From Trochalopteron elliotii (lineage: Eukaryota > Chordata > Aves > Passeriformes > Leiothrichidae): DNA of 64,000 bases. Below, in pieces: positions 14,401 to 28,000 of this stretch (positions within the stretch are counted from its first letter, which is position 1; every line of letters starts with the position of its first letter). Where the stretch lies: NCBI GenBank assembly GCA_024734555.1, contig JANPWX010000639.1:414081-478080 (forward strand), given 5' to 3'. The notes under the pieces were generated by a model. It was given only the letters and a program-made list of their open reading frames with translations. It did not search any database and had not been told where the DNA came from. The position numbers were made by a program, and so were the translations under genes.

Positions 14401-17400
14401 TTCCAATGATACTTCTTGTCCTGCATACAATAAAACTGAGGCAGGGAGGAAGACATAGATAAACAGGAGCTAGACACAGAGATTTAAGAGTAGCTGAAAG
14501 TGGAAATAATACTTGATGTAGGGTTTGGTATTCTTAATTTTGTCAACAAAATCGTGCCTCAGGAATCAGGCAAGTTTGATCTTGTTGAGTGTATTGGCAA
14601 CATCTCTTCTCTGTGTCCATAAAGAAGGTCACTTGCACACAGCTGAGATGGACTCATTTCACAAGCAGAGGAGCTGCCCACATCTTCCCAGGTAATTTCA
14701 TGTGGAGTAGTTTAGCAGCAAATGAGCTGACATTTGTTTTTCCCCTTTTTCACACACTGTAAACGCCTGACTCCTGCTTTTGGACAGGATGAAATGTGAA
14801 GTTGCTAAAATAAATAAATAACTAAATAAAGCTGTCCCCATCTCCCACCACCCACCCATTCCTGAGGGTTGACCGGCTGTTTCATAATCAGGAAATGTGT
14901 GAACACTTGGGGGGGATGGGGAAAAAACAACATCTCATGAGGTTGCAAGCCTTTTCCCAAGACTTAAATACACTTCAGATAAGAATCTAAAGAGACAGGA
15001 GAGTTCCAGACATCTTGAGCTTTACCCTTCACTAGTTTCTGACTCAACTGATTTAGGTGCTCTCTTCAGAAAGAGGAAGAGAATGCACCCATGTGGACAG
15101 CTCTTTTCCATTATGTGCCATGTTTCAGCTTGAAAACTATTTGTTTTTTTGCTGCAGAACATCTCAGTTGGCATTTCCCCGCTTCACAAATCTAATTAAA
15201 ACAACCCTATAGCAAACTACATTTAAGCCAACACAACTGTGTGGGTTTAGGTTTTTTTTAGTATTATTATTTTTCCTCTGAACAGGCATTTACTTCTTTC
15301 TTATTTCGTGCTCTCAGTATCTTCTTCTACCTCTTTTTACTGAGTCAGACCCTTCTGCCCTTACTTCAGCAAAACTTTCCTCCATTCCACAGAGCCCTGG
15401 AAGAGCACTGTTGGAAACTTCTTTCAGAGGTCATTCATTTGTATTTCTTTTTGAACAAGCTTGAGCTATACTTTATCTGCTCACACCCCTTGAGTGCTTG
15501 AGTGCCTGAGACTTATTAGCACAATCCCCACACCAAAGTTACTGACACGTACAGATACTCAATTCTCCCATTTGTCTCTCAACTTGAGGCCCAAGTAACT
15601 CAAAAACCAGCATTCTGCTTGCATCATCAATGATCAGAAATGCTAAGGGGCTACAGCAGCTGAAAAAAACTGAGCAAATGCAAGAACACAGAGCAAGAGA
15701 TTTTCCACAAGAGAACTTGCCCAGTAACAAATAGCTGGAAAAGTAGCAAACCAATTGGGGGCCACATGAGATGCATCACCCACCCTTTCTGCCTGACATT
15801 TCATGCTTCCAGTGTCTGAGTAAGATGTTCATTAATCCCAGGATCCTGAGTGTGGCAATTTTATCTGAATGGGTGAATTGTCATGAAGTTTCCCATCAGC
15901 TGCTATTTACAGTGATTGCACTATGAGCTTGACATGCATTGCATTGTTCAGGCCGGTTTTGTTCTTTTATTTTGCTTGGGCTGGCTGCCTCCTGGAACCT
16001 CTACTCTGCCTACTTCCTGAGGATTAAAGCATGTCTTCTGGGCAAGGAGACACGGGGACCACCTGCAGATTCTGTTTATATATCCAGTCTTGTAGCCTGA
16101 TTGATCTCACAATAGGACTGCATAATGTAAACACTTCATTATTCCACTGGAGGATATGTGCTCTACCACCTATGGTCTCTCCAACCAAGAGTCAGTTTTA
16201 GATGGTTAAAATTTGTTAAGCCACACCAAAAGAAGCTAAACAAAGGAAAATCCATCCTAGCAACATGTTTAAGCTTTTAAGTTAGACTAATTAAATGCAA
16301 TTAAGTTGGAAACTTTAGCCTACTGCTTTACTCCAGGATTTTGCCACCAAGCTCCAGCAGTGCTCAGGTCTGATGCACTATTTCAGTGTGTCTAAAAACA
16401 ACCGAAACTCAGGTTACCAACAGGATTTATTCGCACTCGGGGCATAAGACACCGCAAGTTCAGCCTAGGGAACTTCTTTCTTGACATGGGGGACTGGTGG
16501 GAGGCATAGATGCACCTACAGAGAAATGAGGAGTCACCTCTCCTTGGCTGTTTTCAACATGGCACGTGCTCACTGTGCTGCCTCCTAAACTGACACTGCA
16601 GAGGGGCAAGGGGAGAAGGCGGGGAGGAGGCTTTTGTGTTTGTCCCAAAACACAGAAATGAAGAGCATCAATGCTTCCAAGTATTTACTACAGGAATTTT
16701 GTACCAGTATTTTTTTTTGCCAGGTGAGAAACAGAAAAAGAGGCTGATGTCCACCTGCAGATTTTGGGACAGCAGTCATGATCTGCACCTTAATCAGCAT
16801 TGAGCAGGCCTTGCTGCTTCCTACACAGAAACTTACACCACTTTTCCCCCTTTGCTCAAGAACAAACCTGAGCAAATCTCCTCTTACTTAGGAATAACCT
16901 CCTCTTACTTACAGCCAAAGGACAAGTCAAGGGCAGAGCCATGGCCATAACATTGCATCTCCTGAGACTTGGATTTCAGCTCTTATGAGCATTTCAACAT
17001 CGTTCTTGTGGTTTACCTCCCTTTGGGAACTGTTTGTTGGTTGTTTTGTTTATTTAACAGCGTTAATTAAAAACTAAAGGCACGCCCAGCAAAGGCAAGG
17101 CACAGCAATCTGAGGAACTGCCCAAGTTCCTCAAGAGGGAGGAGAAGTTTACCCTGAATTTATCTAAGTAGATAGAAATAATACAAGAGAAATACTGAGT
17201 ACGTCAATGTCTGTAATGCACTCTGCACATGTCTCAGACTGCTCCTGAAAGCATAAACCAAACTGATACAATTTAATACAGCTTTAAATAAAACATTTTG
17301 ATTAGTAAGCAAGGCATGAACACACACAGATTGTCAGGGTATCTGCTGAGTGGGGCATTCAAAGCTTCAGCACACAAAACAACCAGAAGGTCTTGACTGA

Positions 17401-17547
17401 ATAACAGACAGAAGCAAGGCATGTAAGCACTTACTAAGGTCATTTAAAACACATCCACAATTACTTACTTTACAGAACTAGAGCTTAACTGTTCAGCAAA
17501 TTACAATAGTTTGGTGTTTACACCAAGCACTTTATCAACCGATATAC
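5421..17547. other. Long unique non-coding stretch
   Basis: About 12 kb without a recognisable gene or transposon. It holds scattered A-runs (around 6648, 7217, 7258, 12179, 13875 and 14123), an AT-rich direct repeat at 9138-9188, and a 13-bp direct repeat with 21-bp spacing near 16878-16911. Open frames reach 122 codons (10298-10666, -) but have no recognisable domains. The segment at 16265-16330 is AT-rich with several TAAT cores, which is compositionally like enhancer DNA but not diagnostic. Confidence 0.6.
9138..9188. repeat. AT-rich direct repeat
   Basis: A 15-bp block 'tttattatgtattta' occurs at 9138 and again at 9174, separated by other T/A-rich sequence. It is simple AT-rich sequence. 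Confidence 0.7.
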
Positions 17548-17566
17548 TTTATTATTATTATTATTT
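17548..17566. repeat. (TTA)n microsatellite
   Basis: About six consecutive TTA/ATT units are visible, bordered by an oligo-T. This is a short simple repeat. Confidence 0.85.
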
Positions 17567-20500
17567 TTCTGCTTTGGATCACAATATAGACCTTCAACAA
17601 GAAAGTCAGTGCAACTTCAGAGAGCTTGAGTCTGGTTGAAAAATTGGTGTCATTGTTGGCTAGAAAAATGGTTGACCCCTATATTTTATGATGGGCACCT
17701 AAATTCACATAGAGATTATTAAGTAGGAAGTTTGAACTCTGACAGTTCTCTGAAATAATCCTGAAATAATCCTAAGAGCATTCTAGTCCTAAAAGTAGTT
17801 TCTGATCATTCCAATCTGGATTCCTAAGAAGAAAAATAAAAAGAAACTTAAGAATTTGAGTGGAGACAAGCACAGAACCTCTATAAAAGAACCTATATTA
17901 AGAAGAAAAAAATTACTTACATTTGACAGGGAACAGATATAGCCAAGATTTTAAAATTAGCATTGGTCCAGGAAGGATTACTGCTTACAGACTTTGATAG
18001 ATAAAGCAGCTTTAAAAAATGTCCTGGGCTAGATTTTTCTCTGAATGTCTCTTAGCAGACTTCATCCTTGGAGGTTTCTTTTCATATTTAAAACTATAGA
18101 GTTTATGCTATCTTTAAAAGCAACTTACTGGAGGAACAGCTTCTTACTGCGCAAATAGTTCCATGATTTTATTTGAGAAAGTCCTTACACAATGAAAAAG
18201 AAAGCAAATTGGAGCTGACTCTAAATCCTTACATACATTGTGCTGCCTCTCCAGCCTGTTAATCAGTGGAAAATAAAAAATACTTGAATCAAGAGTAGGA
18301 TCAATCTCCTATTTCTTAAAACCTCGCCAGAAAGGGAAAGCCCAACTTCTTCCCAGCTGGCGAACCTTCATACCTGGCCTGGCCAGCTCCTACCATTGCA
18401 TGCACCTACTCATGCACCCAGTTGTTACTCACCTCTCTTGCTGCAGGAGCAGGAGAACCTGCCAGCACTGTTCAAGCACAGAGCCAAGACAGCAGCTCTC
18501 CTTGAAAACTTCGTTATCACTGTCCTCACACGAAAGAACACACTTGATGTTTGAAAAGGTGTCCATGCTGACCCCAAGGGGGAGAGTTGCTGTACAGAGG
18601 CCTCAGTATTCTGCAGGAGAAGCAGGCTCTCCCCTCCCACCCCAGCAGGACCCAGCAGATGAACATCATCAAGTCATTTGAGCTCCCCAAGCCTTGAGCT
18701 CTTTATCTGCCAGTAGATGGGTAAGGGCCTCAGTATCTCAAAGGAGACTGACGAGACTATGCCTTAGTGTTTTCCTAACACAACCCAAAATCTCCTGCAA
18801 AAAATAAATTCCTCTATAGAGCTTAATGGAAATTTATTTTTTTAAGAGTTGCATAGCTATAATTCAATTCATTCTGACTAATGTGTTCAGACTTGCTCCT
18901 CATGGTCTTTTCTTATGCCCAATGGCTTTTCTTCTAACCTGCTTTCCCTTTAAAAACTTTCCCACCATTTTAGGACCTGTCTTGCTAAGTAGATAAATTC
19001 TGATTTATATTTTTCCTAAGTTTGCAGCAGCAGAGAGCAAAAAAAAATTATTTTCTCTATCAGACAAAGAAATCCTCACTTATCTCTTTCCCCCCATTTC
19101 CCTCAACAGAGAGTGCTGGCAGAGCTGGTCAGCAGAGCTGCTGTTCTCAGCCCACGTGCAACACATGGCAGAAAGAGCAGTGCTGCCAGGTTGGCAGCCT
19201 CTGCTGGAACAGCATATGTCTTACAACAGGCATCTGGAGAAATGGCTGGAAATCCTAATCTGTGGAACATCAGCTTTATTAGAGATGAAGCTAAGCTACA
19301 GGTTTGGAATCCAAATCTGAATTTGTTTCCAAATTGAAGAACCGGGGACTTGCTTCAATGCTTTATAGAAACAAAGAGCCATGAGGTTTTGATCTGAACC
19401 AGAAAAGTCAGGTCTGTTCAGAGCCTGGCTTTTGCTTTGGGACCTGTGCCTAATCACAGCTGGTTATAGAGTGATTACTCAGCACTGCTTGTCCAGTTCA
19501 TTCACATTTGTGCTATTATGTACACTAGGCATTCTTTAACAGTTATGTTTGTGTCAGGTAGATCAATTTTTTTTTTTGCTTTTGCACAAAGGAACAAGAA
19601 TGTTGGACAGGGAGTTGGGGGATCACCTGAAACATTTCAGTTTCTAATTTCTGACACCTCCAGATGTAGGTGTTTTGTGGAAAAGCAGAGATCTAAAGTT
19701 ACTTGAAGTAAGCAGGGTACTGGTATGTACCATGCAGAGTTTTCCTTTGTTGGTTCTACCGCTTTATAGTGTTCAAAAATAACCCAAACAGGTTAGGTAG
19801 TAACCAAGATATTATCTGAGTAAATTTTACCTCAGGGGATTAATTCAGAGTCAAAAATGTTTTAGTCTGTCTGCACGAACGTGGCTCCAAGGAAGATCTT
19901 ACAAGCAAACAAGTTGAACGGCACAAAAAAGCAGGCAAATGTAGAAAGGGGGGAAATGAACAGAAAGAATTGCGGCACATTTTAGTAGCTATGTTTTTTA
20001 ATACCTTAGCACTGATATTTGTCTGTCTTTGCAAAAAGTAAAAATGCATCTGGGCTTTTGTAAAAAATGACAGCCTGTCTGCTTTGGTTTTGTAAGAGGC
20101 ACAGGCAGGTCCAAACAAAAATCCCAGAACCAAACACCACTTGTGGTAGGAAGAATCAAACTCCCAGAATATAAGCACTCCTTTAATTTGAGTACTTTAT
20201 AATACAAATCCTCTTCTGTCTCAGGATTACACTGCTGGGCATTGTCTGACCAAAAGCCAATTTAATTTTCTAGGGCACGGATGATATTTCAGTGCTTTTG
20301 AGTTGATCTAGAGAATTTTACATCACTTACTTCTTCCACTGCCAGTTTAATAAGGAAAATAACTTAAGCCAGAGGTGTCTATGTCCCTTGGTAACCTTGA
20401 TCTGCATATACAGCCTCTTGTGCTCACAGCAGCCTGGCTTAAGTTAAAAGAGAGACAGGTAGCTCACTTTCTCCCTGCATTCTGACCCATACCCTTTCCA

Positions 20501-20902
20501 TATCTGCAAATTCCACCTTCTTCCCATGTCATATGCAAGACCAAAACCTCAGGACGCACAAAGGCACACACTATATCAGTACTTAGGAACTTTAGTGTTT
20601 GAAATCCAAAGAGGATTTACCCAGACATGTCTCCTTAAAGTAGCAGAATGGAGCAAGAAACCCACCTATGATCCCAGATCCAGTGTAACACCAGCAGATT
20701 TGGATTATATACAGGTTATCTAATGTGTGCATTGTAGCCACTATTTTCTAAATGGAACAAAATAAAAATTAATAAATATGGAACACATTTTGGCATGACA
20801 TCCCTCCTATCTTCTCTTCACATGCATGCTGATATTAATATTCTTTTCTTCACCTGTAAATTTGCACAAATACTCATATACAGGCAAAAGTCAGGCAAAT
20901 AA
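17567..20902. other. Unique non-coding sequence
   Basis: No gene or transposon is recognised. Overlapping open frames of 60-112 codons on both strands (for example 19840-20178 on -) show no recognisable domains. The 18360-18680 part is somewhat more GC-rich than its surroundings, which lengthens random open frames. Confidence 0.6.
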
Positions 20903-20930
20903 GTGTGTGTGTGTGTGTGTGTGTGTGTGT
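20903..20930. repeat. (GT)14 dinucleotide microsatellite
   Basis: Fourteen uninterrupted GT units lie at 20903-20930. The alternating purine-pyrimidine sequence is a likely polymorphic marker. The short cysteine-valine-rich open frames crossing it are artefacts of the repeat. Confidence 0.95.
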
Positions 20931-23900
20931 CTTTGTTTATATGCAATTTATAATTACTATCTTGGATTGCATATATATTTTAAATGCCTTCCACATACAC
21001 ATAACATATTTTTATGTATTTGTCCACAAAAGAATATATGTTTTACTATGTTTAGGCACATCTAAGTGTGTCATGCTAAAAATACTTTGCCTACTGTCTC
21101 TTGTAAGTTACAGAATGTATCAAATCAAAGGAGAAAATGACAGAAAAAGTGTTTTAGCATAAATCCTCCAAAAGTTTACTAGCCAACCAGCACAGGCGAA
21201 CAAAGCCATGGGATTTAAATCACCAACTGTACTGCTCTGGCTGCATTGCTTCCACTGCAAGCTGATGTTAGGCCAAAAATCTTCCAGTCTCTCCACTAAG
21301 TTTAGTATTGTGCACAGGGTACACTAGCTCTTACAAGATACTTCTGGACTGAGTATATCACCAACACTAGAGAGACAGCAAGAAAAATCCAGAATATAGA
21401 ACTACCAGAATTATTTGTGGCTAGACATTTGTGGATAAAAATTGCTTTAAAATATCTGTCATGGCAAGTATTGGCCAGTGTGACAATGCAACCTGTTAAA
21501 AATTTTGTTAACTGCATTTCCCCAAAGCAGTGATTTCAGCAGGCCTGCACCAAAGCTGAACTGTATTAACACAGTTGTGACTCAAGCCCAAGATGAGTTC
21601 AGTGAGAGAGTGATAAGAAGAGGCAATGAAATCAGGGCTGTAGTCAGGAACTTGTTCCAGAAGGCCCTAGAGGGGTGGTGTGAGCCCAAATGAAGCCCAG
21701 GAGAAGGTGAAGAGGGGAGCAGCATGAGAGATCAGCAGCCCAGAGCTCCCTCCGTGACCCTGGTTTGGTCAGCAGCAGTCCCAGACTGTGAGCAGGACAC
21801 TGATCCCTGCACAACTGGGACACTGGCACCATTCTAGGCCACTAGCCCAGGCTGTCTGGGGAAGTCCTGCAAATATCCCTCACTGTGTAGATGAGGAAGA
21901 ACAAAATACTTTACTTATGAAGACAGGAGATGTAAAGATTAAAAGAAAAAGGCCCCCTCATTACCTTAGGTCAAGATTTTCAGGTACTGAGAAGATCACT
22001 GGGTGATTGCTATTAGCAAGAAAGGAAAGGACCTTTAAAAGTCCACTAGAAATCATACATGCCAGTTAAATACCTCATGGTGAGGTAATTTACTGGGTGT
22101 ATTCCTCTGTACCTGTTCCTGAAGGCCTCTGAATATCCCCCATTGCCAAACCTGCTCCAGGGCATCAGTGCAGTTCATTCTTTTTGGTAGGTGCATTTGC
22201 AAATTCTGCATTCACTTCAAGTCCTAGCTTTCTTTCAAATGGGTTATCTCCCCCCAGGGGTTGGTTTTGTATCCCTTCAGAACATGAAAAATAATGAACT
22301 TATGCGCAGAGGTAAGGAGGACCAAAAAGAAGAAAACAACTCAGCTCTCTTGAACTACACAAATTAATTTCTTCATTGCCTAAAATGTGCTTGCCCTCTT
22401 AAACTTCACCCATCAGTCATTTCTATCCCTGAGGAATAATTAGGCTGGGAATTTCTGTATATCAAGGAGACCATGCTTTTGTTGTTTTTAATCTTTCATG
22501 ATACCTAAGAGAATGGTGAATTTGTGGTTGTTTATCTGAACAGAAATAGAATATTCTGATTGGAGCAGTAGATGCAGAAAGCAATGTGTATGGACCACTG
22601 TCTATGTATTCATTATCCTGCCCTTTTTCAGAGCAAAGCATCCTGAGAAAAACCCATTTACCTGAATATTCATTCCCTAGCAGAAGTGAAGCTACTCTAG
22701 ATCTTCACCCAGGGAAAAACATACACTTACAGAAAACAGGGCTCCAATTTCTACCCCCATCCATCATGCTACCTGCAAGAGAAATAGTGCTAAAATACAA
22801 CGATGCTTCCCAGTGCAGAGAGTTCCTTGATGTGAACTGGAGCTATGCACTCCCAGGGGAAGCAGCCTTGCTTGAAGATTAGAGCAGGGCATTGAAATCT
22901 GCTGCAAAGCAAAAGGGCATTGCTCTGTCAGAGTGGGAAACTCCAGTGTCGGCTCTACCCTGTTAAGAGAGAAAACATACAGGTATTGTCACTGCCCTGG
23001 GCCTTCTCCTTAGAGCTGAAGGACCCAGAAAGGAGATCTGAATTCCTACTTTGTTCCCAATACTTCTGTAACAAAGAAACAGTACCTAAAAGTAATGCTA
23101 AACCTGTAAAGGCTTCGGGTCCCCCAAACAGCCCTTGGAAGACACTCAAATAGAGTTACACTAAGGTTGGCTCCTTTCTTCTCACAAAGACTACCTGTCT
23201 GTCAAAAACTTCTTACTTCTGCCTCTCAATCCAAACAAAGCTTTCAGAGACACTGATAGAGGAGGTCCAGTGGCACCAATCCATCTGGCACCTGCACTGC
23301 CCCCCAGACAACAGCGTGCAGGGGCAGTGATGCTCTCAAAATCTCTCTCCCTGCTGAGGCTCAACAACAACCTTCACAGAGGCAGAACTTCCTCAACTGA
23401 TTTGAAAAAAACATAGGTTTGTTGCCAAGGACAGCTGTCAGGCAGGAGAGTCTGTAGATGAATTAGATCTTCTATACTTACAAAACCTCCAGCGTGAACA
23501 ACTTCATTCTCCTGGGATAAAGTTAAATAGGTGCTGGCTTCTGTTTGTAAATATGTCCGAGGTGGTTTACTTGAACAGTATTCATGTCAACAGAGTTTTA
23601 TCACGTTTAAATTGGTTTTGTTTCATTTGCCTACTCATGAGCTATTCCAGGGAATGTTTGTGGTTTACTTAAAGCCAAGTAGTACTGGGATAAGTTGTAC
23701 AGCATTGCTCTTTCACATTTCTTTGATCAGTTTTATCTACAGCACAGAACCAGGCAGGTCTGCCTAGCTTTGAGCAAAGATAGCAGAAAACTCTCTTCTC
23801 CAGTGTCTGACTGAGACAGTTACAAGGCCAGTAAACACATTATACAGTTATTTGAAAATACTTCCAGGTTACTTTCGCAAAAGTTGCATACTGAAAATGC

Positions 23901-24660
23901 TAGCCTAAATAAATTTACTAGCTCCATCTGACATATTTTTGAGCCAAAAATATTTATTGCAAATGGCATTTTGTAGAAAAGGCTGAGGAGTTTTTCTCTG
24001 TTGTTACTGCACTAAGCTTAAATGTTGTGTTCAAATAAAAATGTCTTGAAAACAGCTGATCTCCAGGTCTTCATTTGGCTGTCTCTGGAGATGAAGAGTT
24101 CAGCACTGTTCTGAAAATTTTTGATTACCAGATGACCTCAACTACAGAGAAATATGAAAAAAATCTTTCCCAAGTATTTCCCACTTCCCCATCCCAACAG
24201 GTCTTTTCTTGGTCTTCTCTACTCCATCCTTTCTTCAACTTTCTGCAACGTGAGTTGCAGCACTAAAGCACTCTTCACCCACACAAAAAAACCCAGGACT
24301 TAGGCCTTGGTTTACTGCTACTACCAGTTTTTATATTCCAAGGCTGTCTTAATCCGTTTGGCCATACACTGCCCTAGGAAGGCCTCTGAAGCCAGCTTCC
24401 TGCTGATCTGAAATCCTTGTCCTTTGGACTCTTTCTCCCACCCTAAGCCCCCTTTCATAGTCCTGGTGCAGCACTTCTCTTTCCCAGGTGCATCCATTTC
24501 CACTTGCTTCTACTCAAGGGCAATGCTGTTTCAGAAGGGGTCTTGGTAAATCTACACACCTTGTTCTCCTTAAAATAAAGCCACAGTTTCCTGTGTTACA
24601 CTACATAATGATGCCTTAAGTTTTAGTTTTCGTGTTTTCAGATTCTGTGCTGCCTAGGGG
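20931..24660. other. Unique non-coding sequence
   Basis: No gene or interspersed repeat is recognised. The 21610-21860 and 23260-23330 parts are locally GC-richer, with open frames on both strands but no recognisable domains. Otherwise this is ordinary AT-rich sequence. Confidence 0.6.
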
Positions 24661-25052
24661 TGTAGTTCTGAGGCTCATACTAAGTGTTAGTAAGCTCTCT
24701 TCACAGAGTAGGTAGACAAAACAAATTCTTTTCCTGCTGAAGACCAAGGACAACTTTCAGGCCCAAAAGCATAAACAAGGATGGACTGAAGGGAGGAACA
24801 AGAAGGATGGGACCTTACAACCTGAAACTGTAATTGGACAATTAAACCCCAATATGCAAATGGACCAAAACTTATAAATATGTAAGACTTTGTGACCAGC
24901 CAGCCATTTTTTGTTACCATTCTTAGTCCACTTTGGCTGTAGCCCTGGTCAGGCTCTAGTCCTGCCCAAGGTGTATCCTAGAGGCCTTTCAATAAATACC
25001 TACTTTATTCTCTAGCTCTGTCCAGTTTCAGGTCAGCCTTCTTAAGGTATCA
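24661..25052 (+). mobile_element. Solitary LTR of an avian endogenous retrovirus
   Basis: This roughly 390-bp segment has LTR architecture on +. A promoter-like TATAAA lies at 24873-24878. About 120 bp downstream is a poly(A) signal AATAAA (24991-24996), followed by T/C-rich sequence and an end resembling 'aaggtatca' at 25052. Blocks such as 'ttggacaattaaacccc', 'atatgcaaatggacc' and 'ggccttt' before the AATAAA match a songbird LTR family that I remember but cannot name with certainty. No internal retroviral gene sequence is present on either side, so it is a solo LTR left by recombination between two LTRs. The 5' end is uncertain: TG starts at 24661, 24669 and 24686 are possible. I could not find a clean target-site duplication. 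Confidence 0.75.
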
Positions 25053-28000
25053 GGCACACTTGCAGACCACACAACAGCTGTCTTATCTTTATGGAAATGA
25101 TTAGTTTATTTTGAATTTTCACTAAGTATCTAAGCCAGAATAGGTCACTGGAGCAACAGCTATGATGTACCAAAGAAATCAAGCTGTAGCCTACAATTGC
25201 TCTGACTCAGTGAGCAGTAAACACTGGAGCTAATGCTTGTGTGCAGGGAAATGTGTTTGCTACAAATACAGCCTCTTTTGTACGTCAGGCATATTTTACT
25301 AACACATCACTGTGGAAATTCATAGCCTCACACAGTCATTTCCAGTAAACACTGCTCTTAGCCTACTGGCTTATCTGCACGGTCATCTTTTTTTGTTTCA
25401 AAGTTTCATTGGTAACGGAGAAGGAAGTTTTGGAACAGCCCATATCACAGTGAAAATAAAATTACCTGCTCCTGAAACAAAATTCTGAAATGTTTCAGAA
25501 TAGTTTATATAAACACGCTTTCGAGTAATTTTTTTTCCCTGTCTTGAAAAATTCCCTGAAAGTTATCCCAGTTTGGAGGTTACTAGAAAGAAAAAATTTC
25601 AGTGAGCTTTCTAGTATCCTCTCACTGAAGTATAGGCCAAGCACACTCCAGTTATGGTAAATGTTTCTCTGCCCCAACTGCTCCACACAACAGATCTTAG
25701 ACAATCCCTTCTATCCTTACAGAGCATCTACTTACATCCTTAGGCAGAAAAAAAATCAGATTAAAAGGGATTAGAAAAAGGTTACGTGAAGACAACTTTT
25801 AAGGATCTCACAAGATTTTTTTTCATAATAGTCTAACTCCATTAAGAAAAAAAAATCCATTTGTAAGTGGTTTTGTCAATGGTGGGAGTTGGCAAGGAAG
25901 ACAAGGAGCTCAGCTTTAGCCAGGTTACACAATAACTTGCTACTATTTGTGGCTGGCTCCCAAAGGGCCAAAGAAATTAACTCGTGGTTAGTTAAATAAT
26001 GGTTTTATTAAAACAATGATCAGATCAAATAACTGGCATGTATGTGCAGGAAGTCTTTCAAAATACTCAGGTCCTGCAAAAGAATCAGATCAAGAAAATA
26101 TATTTTAAATATCTGATCCCTGAAGTAACCGAGACCGTAAAAACTGGATGCCTTAAAAAGAAAAAGGTTTTTTTAAACCTTAATCCCAACATTCTCTCCA
26201 AAGAATAACACAGTTCTCTACTTTCAGTGTTTTCTCTTCATGCAGATGTTTTCATTCCCTTGTTACAGCAGAGAATTTTTTTTTCCTGTGACCACAGCTT
26301 TCTTTCAACATTTTATTTTTAAAAAGAGAAATAAATGAAAGAGATCTAAAGCTATGTTGTTTCACATCCCCCAGCTGATTTGTCCACTGAAAGGAGGAAG
26401 TAACTGGAAAAGAGGCATGCTGACTGAAGAACAAGCCCCTCAGATACCCCACAAGTTGCAGAGAACTGCAGCTGCAGCAGAGCACAACAGCTCCTGAGGG
26501 TGCCTAGTCCCTTTTTAGTGGGGGCTCAGGAGCCACTTTTGCATCACATCTTTTGCACATTCACATCTTTTGAGGGGAGAAGAGCAAATTCAGTTCCAAG
26601 ATATGGTGCTGCATCTGGATGATGAGAGAGGACAGAGAGCACCATGGCTCCCTCATCCCACATCTGCTGCAAGAAGCACTGCCCTGGGCTCGGTGGCTGC
26701 AGAGTCAAGTCTACAGTGAAATTGCTCTGAGCAAAGTTATGAGAGCTCTAGTATGAGAGGATCGTGGCACATGGAGCAGACTGCTCCCAAAAACGGCCAA
26801 ATTACCTCACAGGGTTCAAATGGAGTGTGCAAAGGCAGGGTGCCTGCAGGCAGCTTTTGGCCCCATTCTCTGTGCTTCTGATCCATGACAACACTTGCCC
26901 GGTGGAGGCTTTGTGACTTTCGGGGTTTAAGGGAGCAGCTCGAGGTCCTGAGAGTGGTTTATACAAAGCAGAGCACAAATAGATGCTGTCAGCAACATAA
27001 TGTGTGTTCAAAGAGAACAACAATGTAAAGAGCGTCTGACTTCTGAGTTTTCTTAAGTGTAAACAATGCACACTCCTGTAGCAGATACCCATCTAAAGAT
27101 GAACTGCTGCCCCTAATTTGTGCTTGCATCTATCAGTTTGCATTATGTTCAGGTAGTGGTGAGCACTGCCTTTTGGGTGGGTATAGAGTACTTGGTGAGC
27201 TTTTTGGATGAAGGGCAGGTAAAAACTTGCTACGTCTTGTATCCAAGATTCGAGTATTTACCTGTTGGAGCCCTGCATATTAAGGCCCACGCATTTACAC
27301 TGCAACTCAACATGGAATTTTAATGAATTCACGGACTCTGAAGGCCCCCACCCACCTCTTCTCAAACAACTGAAATCCTCTGCATTCCTCTCAGCTGTAC
27401 CTGCCTGTCATGCAACGGCAGCTGATCAGACTGGGAACAAACAGGCCTGCTACTGAACATTGAGGGAGTGACAGACATTTTCAGGTGCCAACTCAGCCAT
27501 CTCTCCACACAGAAAATGTCCCTCCTCTCCCAAAGCACAAGAAGATGGGAAATTAACTCAGAATTCTCCCCTTTCATCACAGGCCTTTTATGGCAGTGAG
27601 TTATACAGCACCACAAGCCAGGCTTGATCCCTTTCATATTCCTGTTGAAGAAACCACTCTTTCTCAAACACAGAATGTTTATGGTAAATATAATCAATTG
27701 CTTATCTAAATGAAAACTGAAAACCAGCAGTGAAGTTTGACCAGTCTTGACCATATTTACCATGCTGTACATCATCCACATCCAAGGGAAGAGGGGTGCA
27801 AATGAAAGCTAATTCCAAACACATGGCAGAATCTCATTTTGCAACTGATCTTGTAAATCTACAAGTATAAAGCACTGTTTTAGCCCATAAAGAGGATCTA
27901 CACTGCCAGAAATTAGAGACAGAGGTAGAGTTTCTATTCCAATATCTCAAAATATGGTGAAACACCAAAAAGATAAACTCTAGATATTATCAGTCTCTCA

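Noticed and set aside
20826..21162. Cysteine-valine-rich small proteins
   Set aside because: The reading frames are generated by translation of the (GT)n microsatellite.
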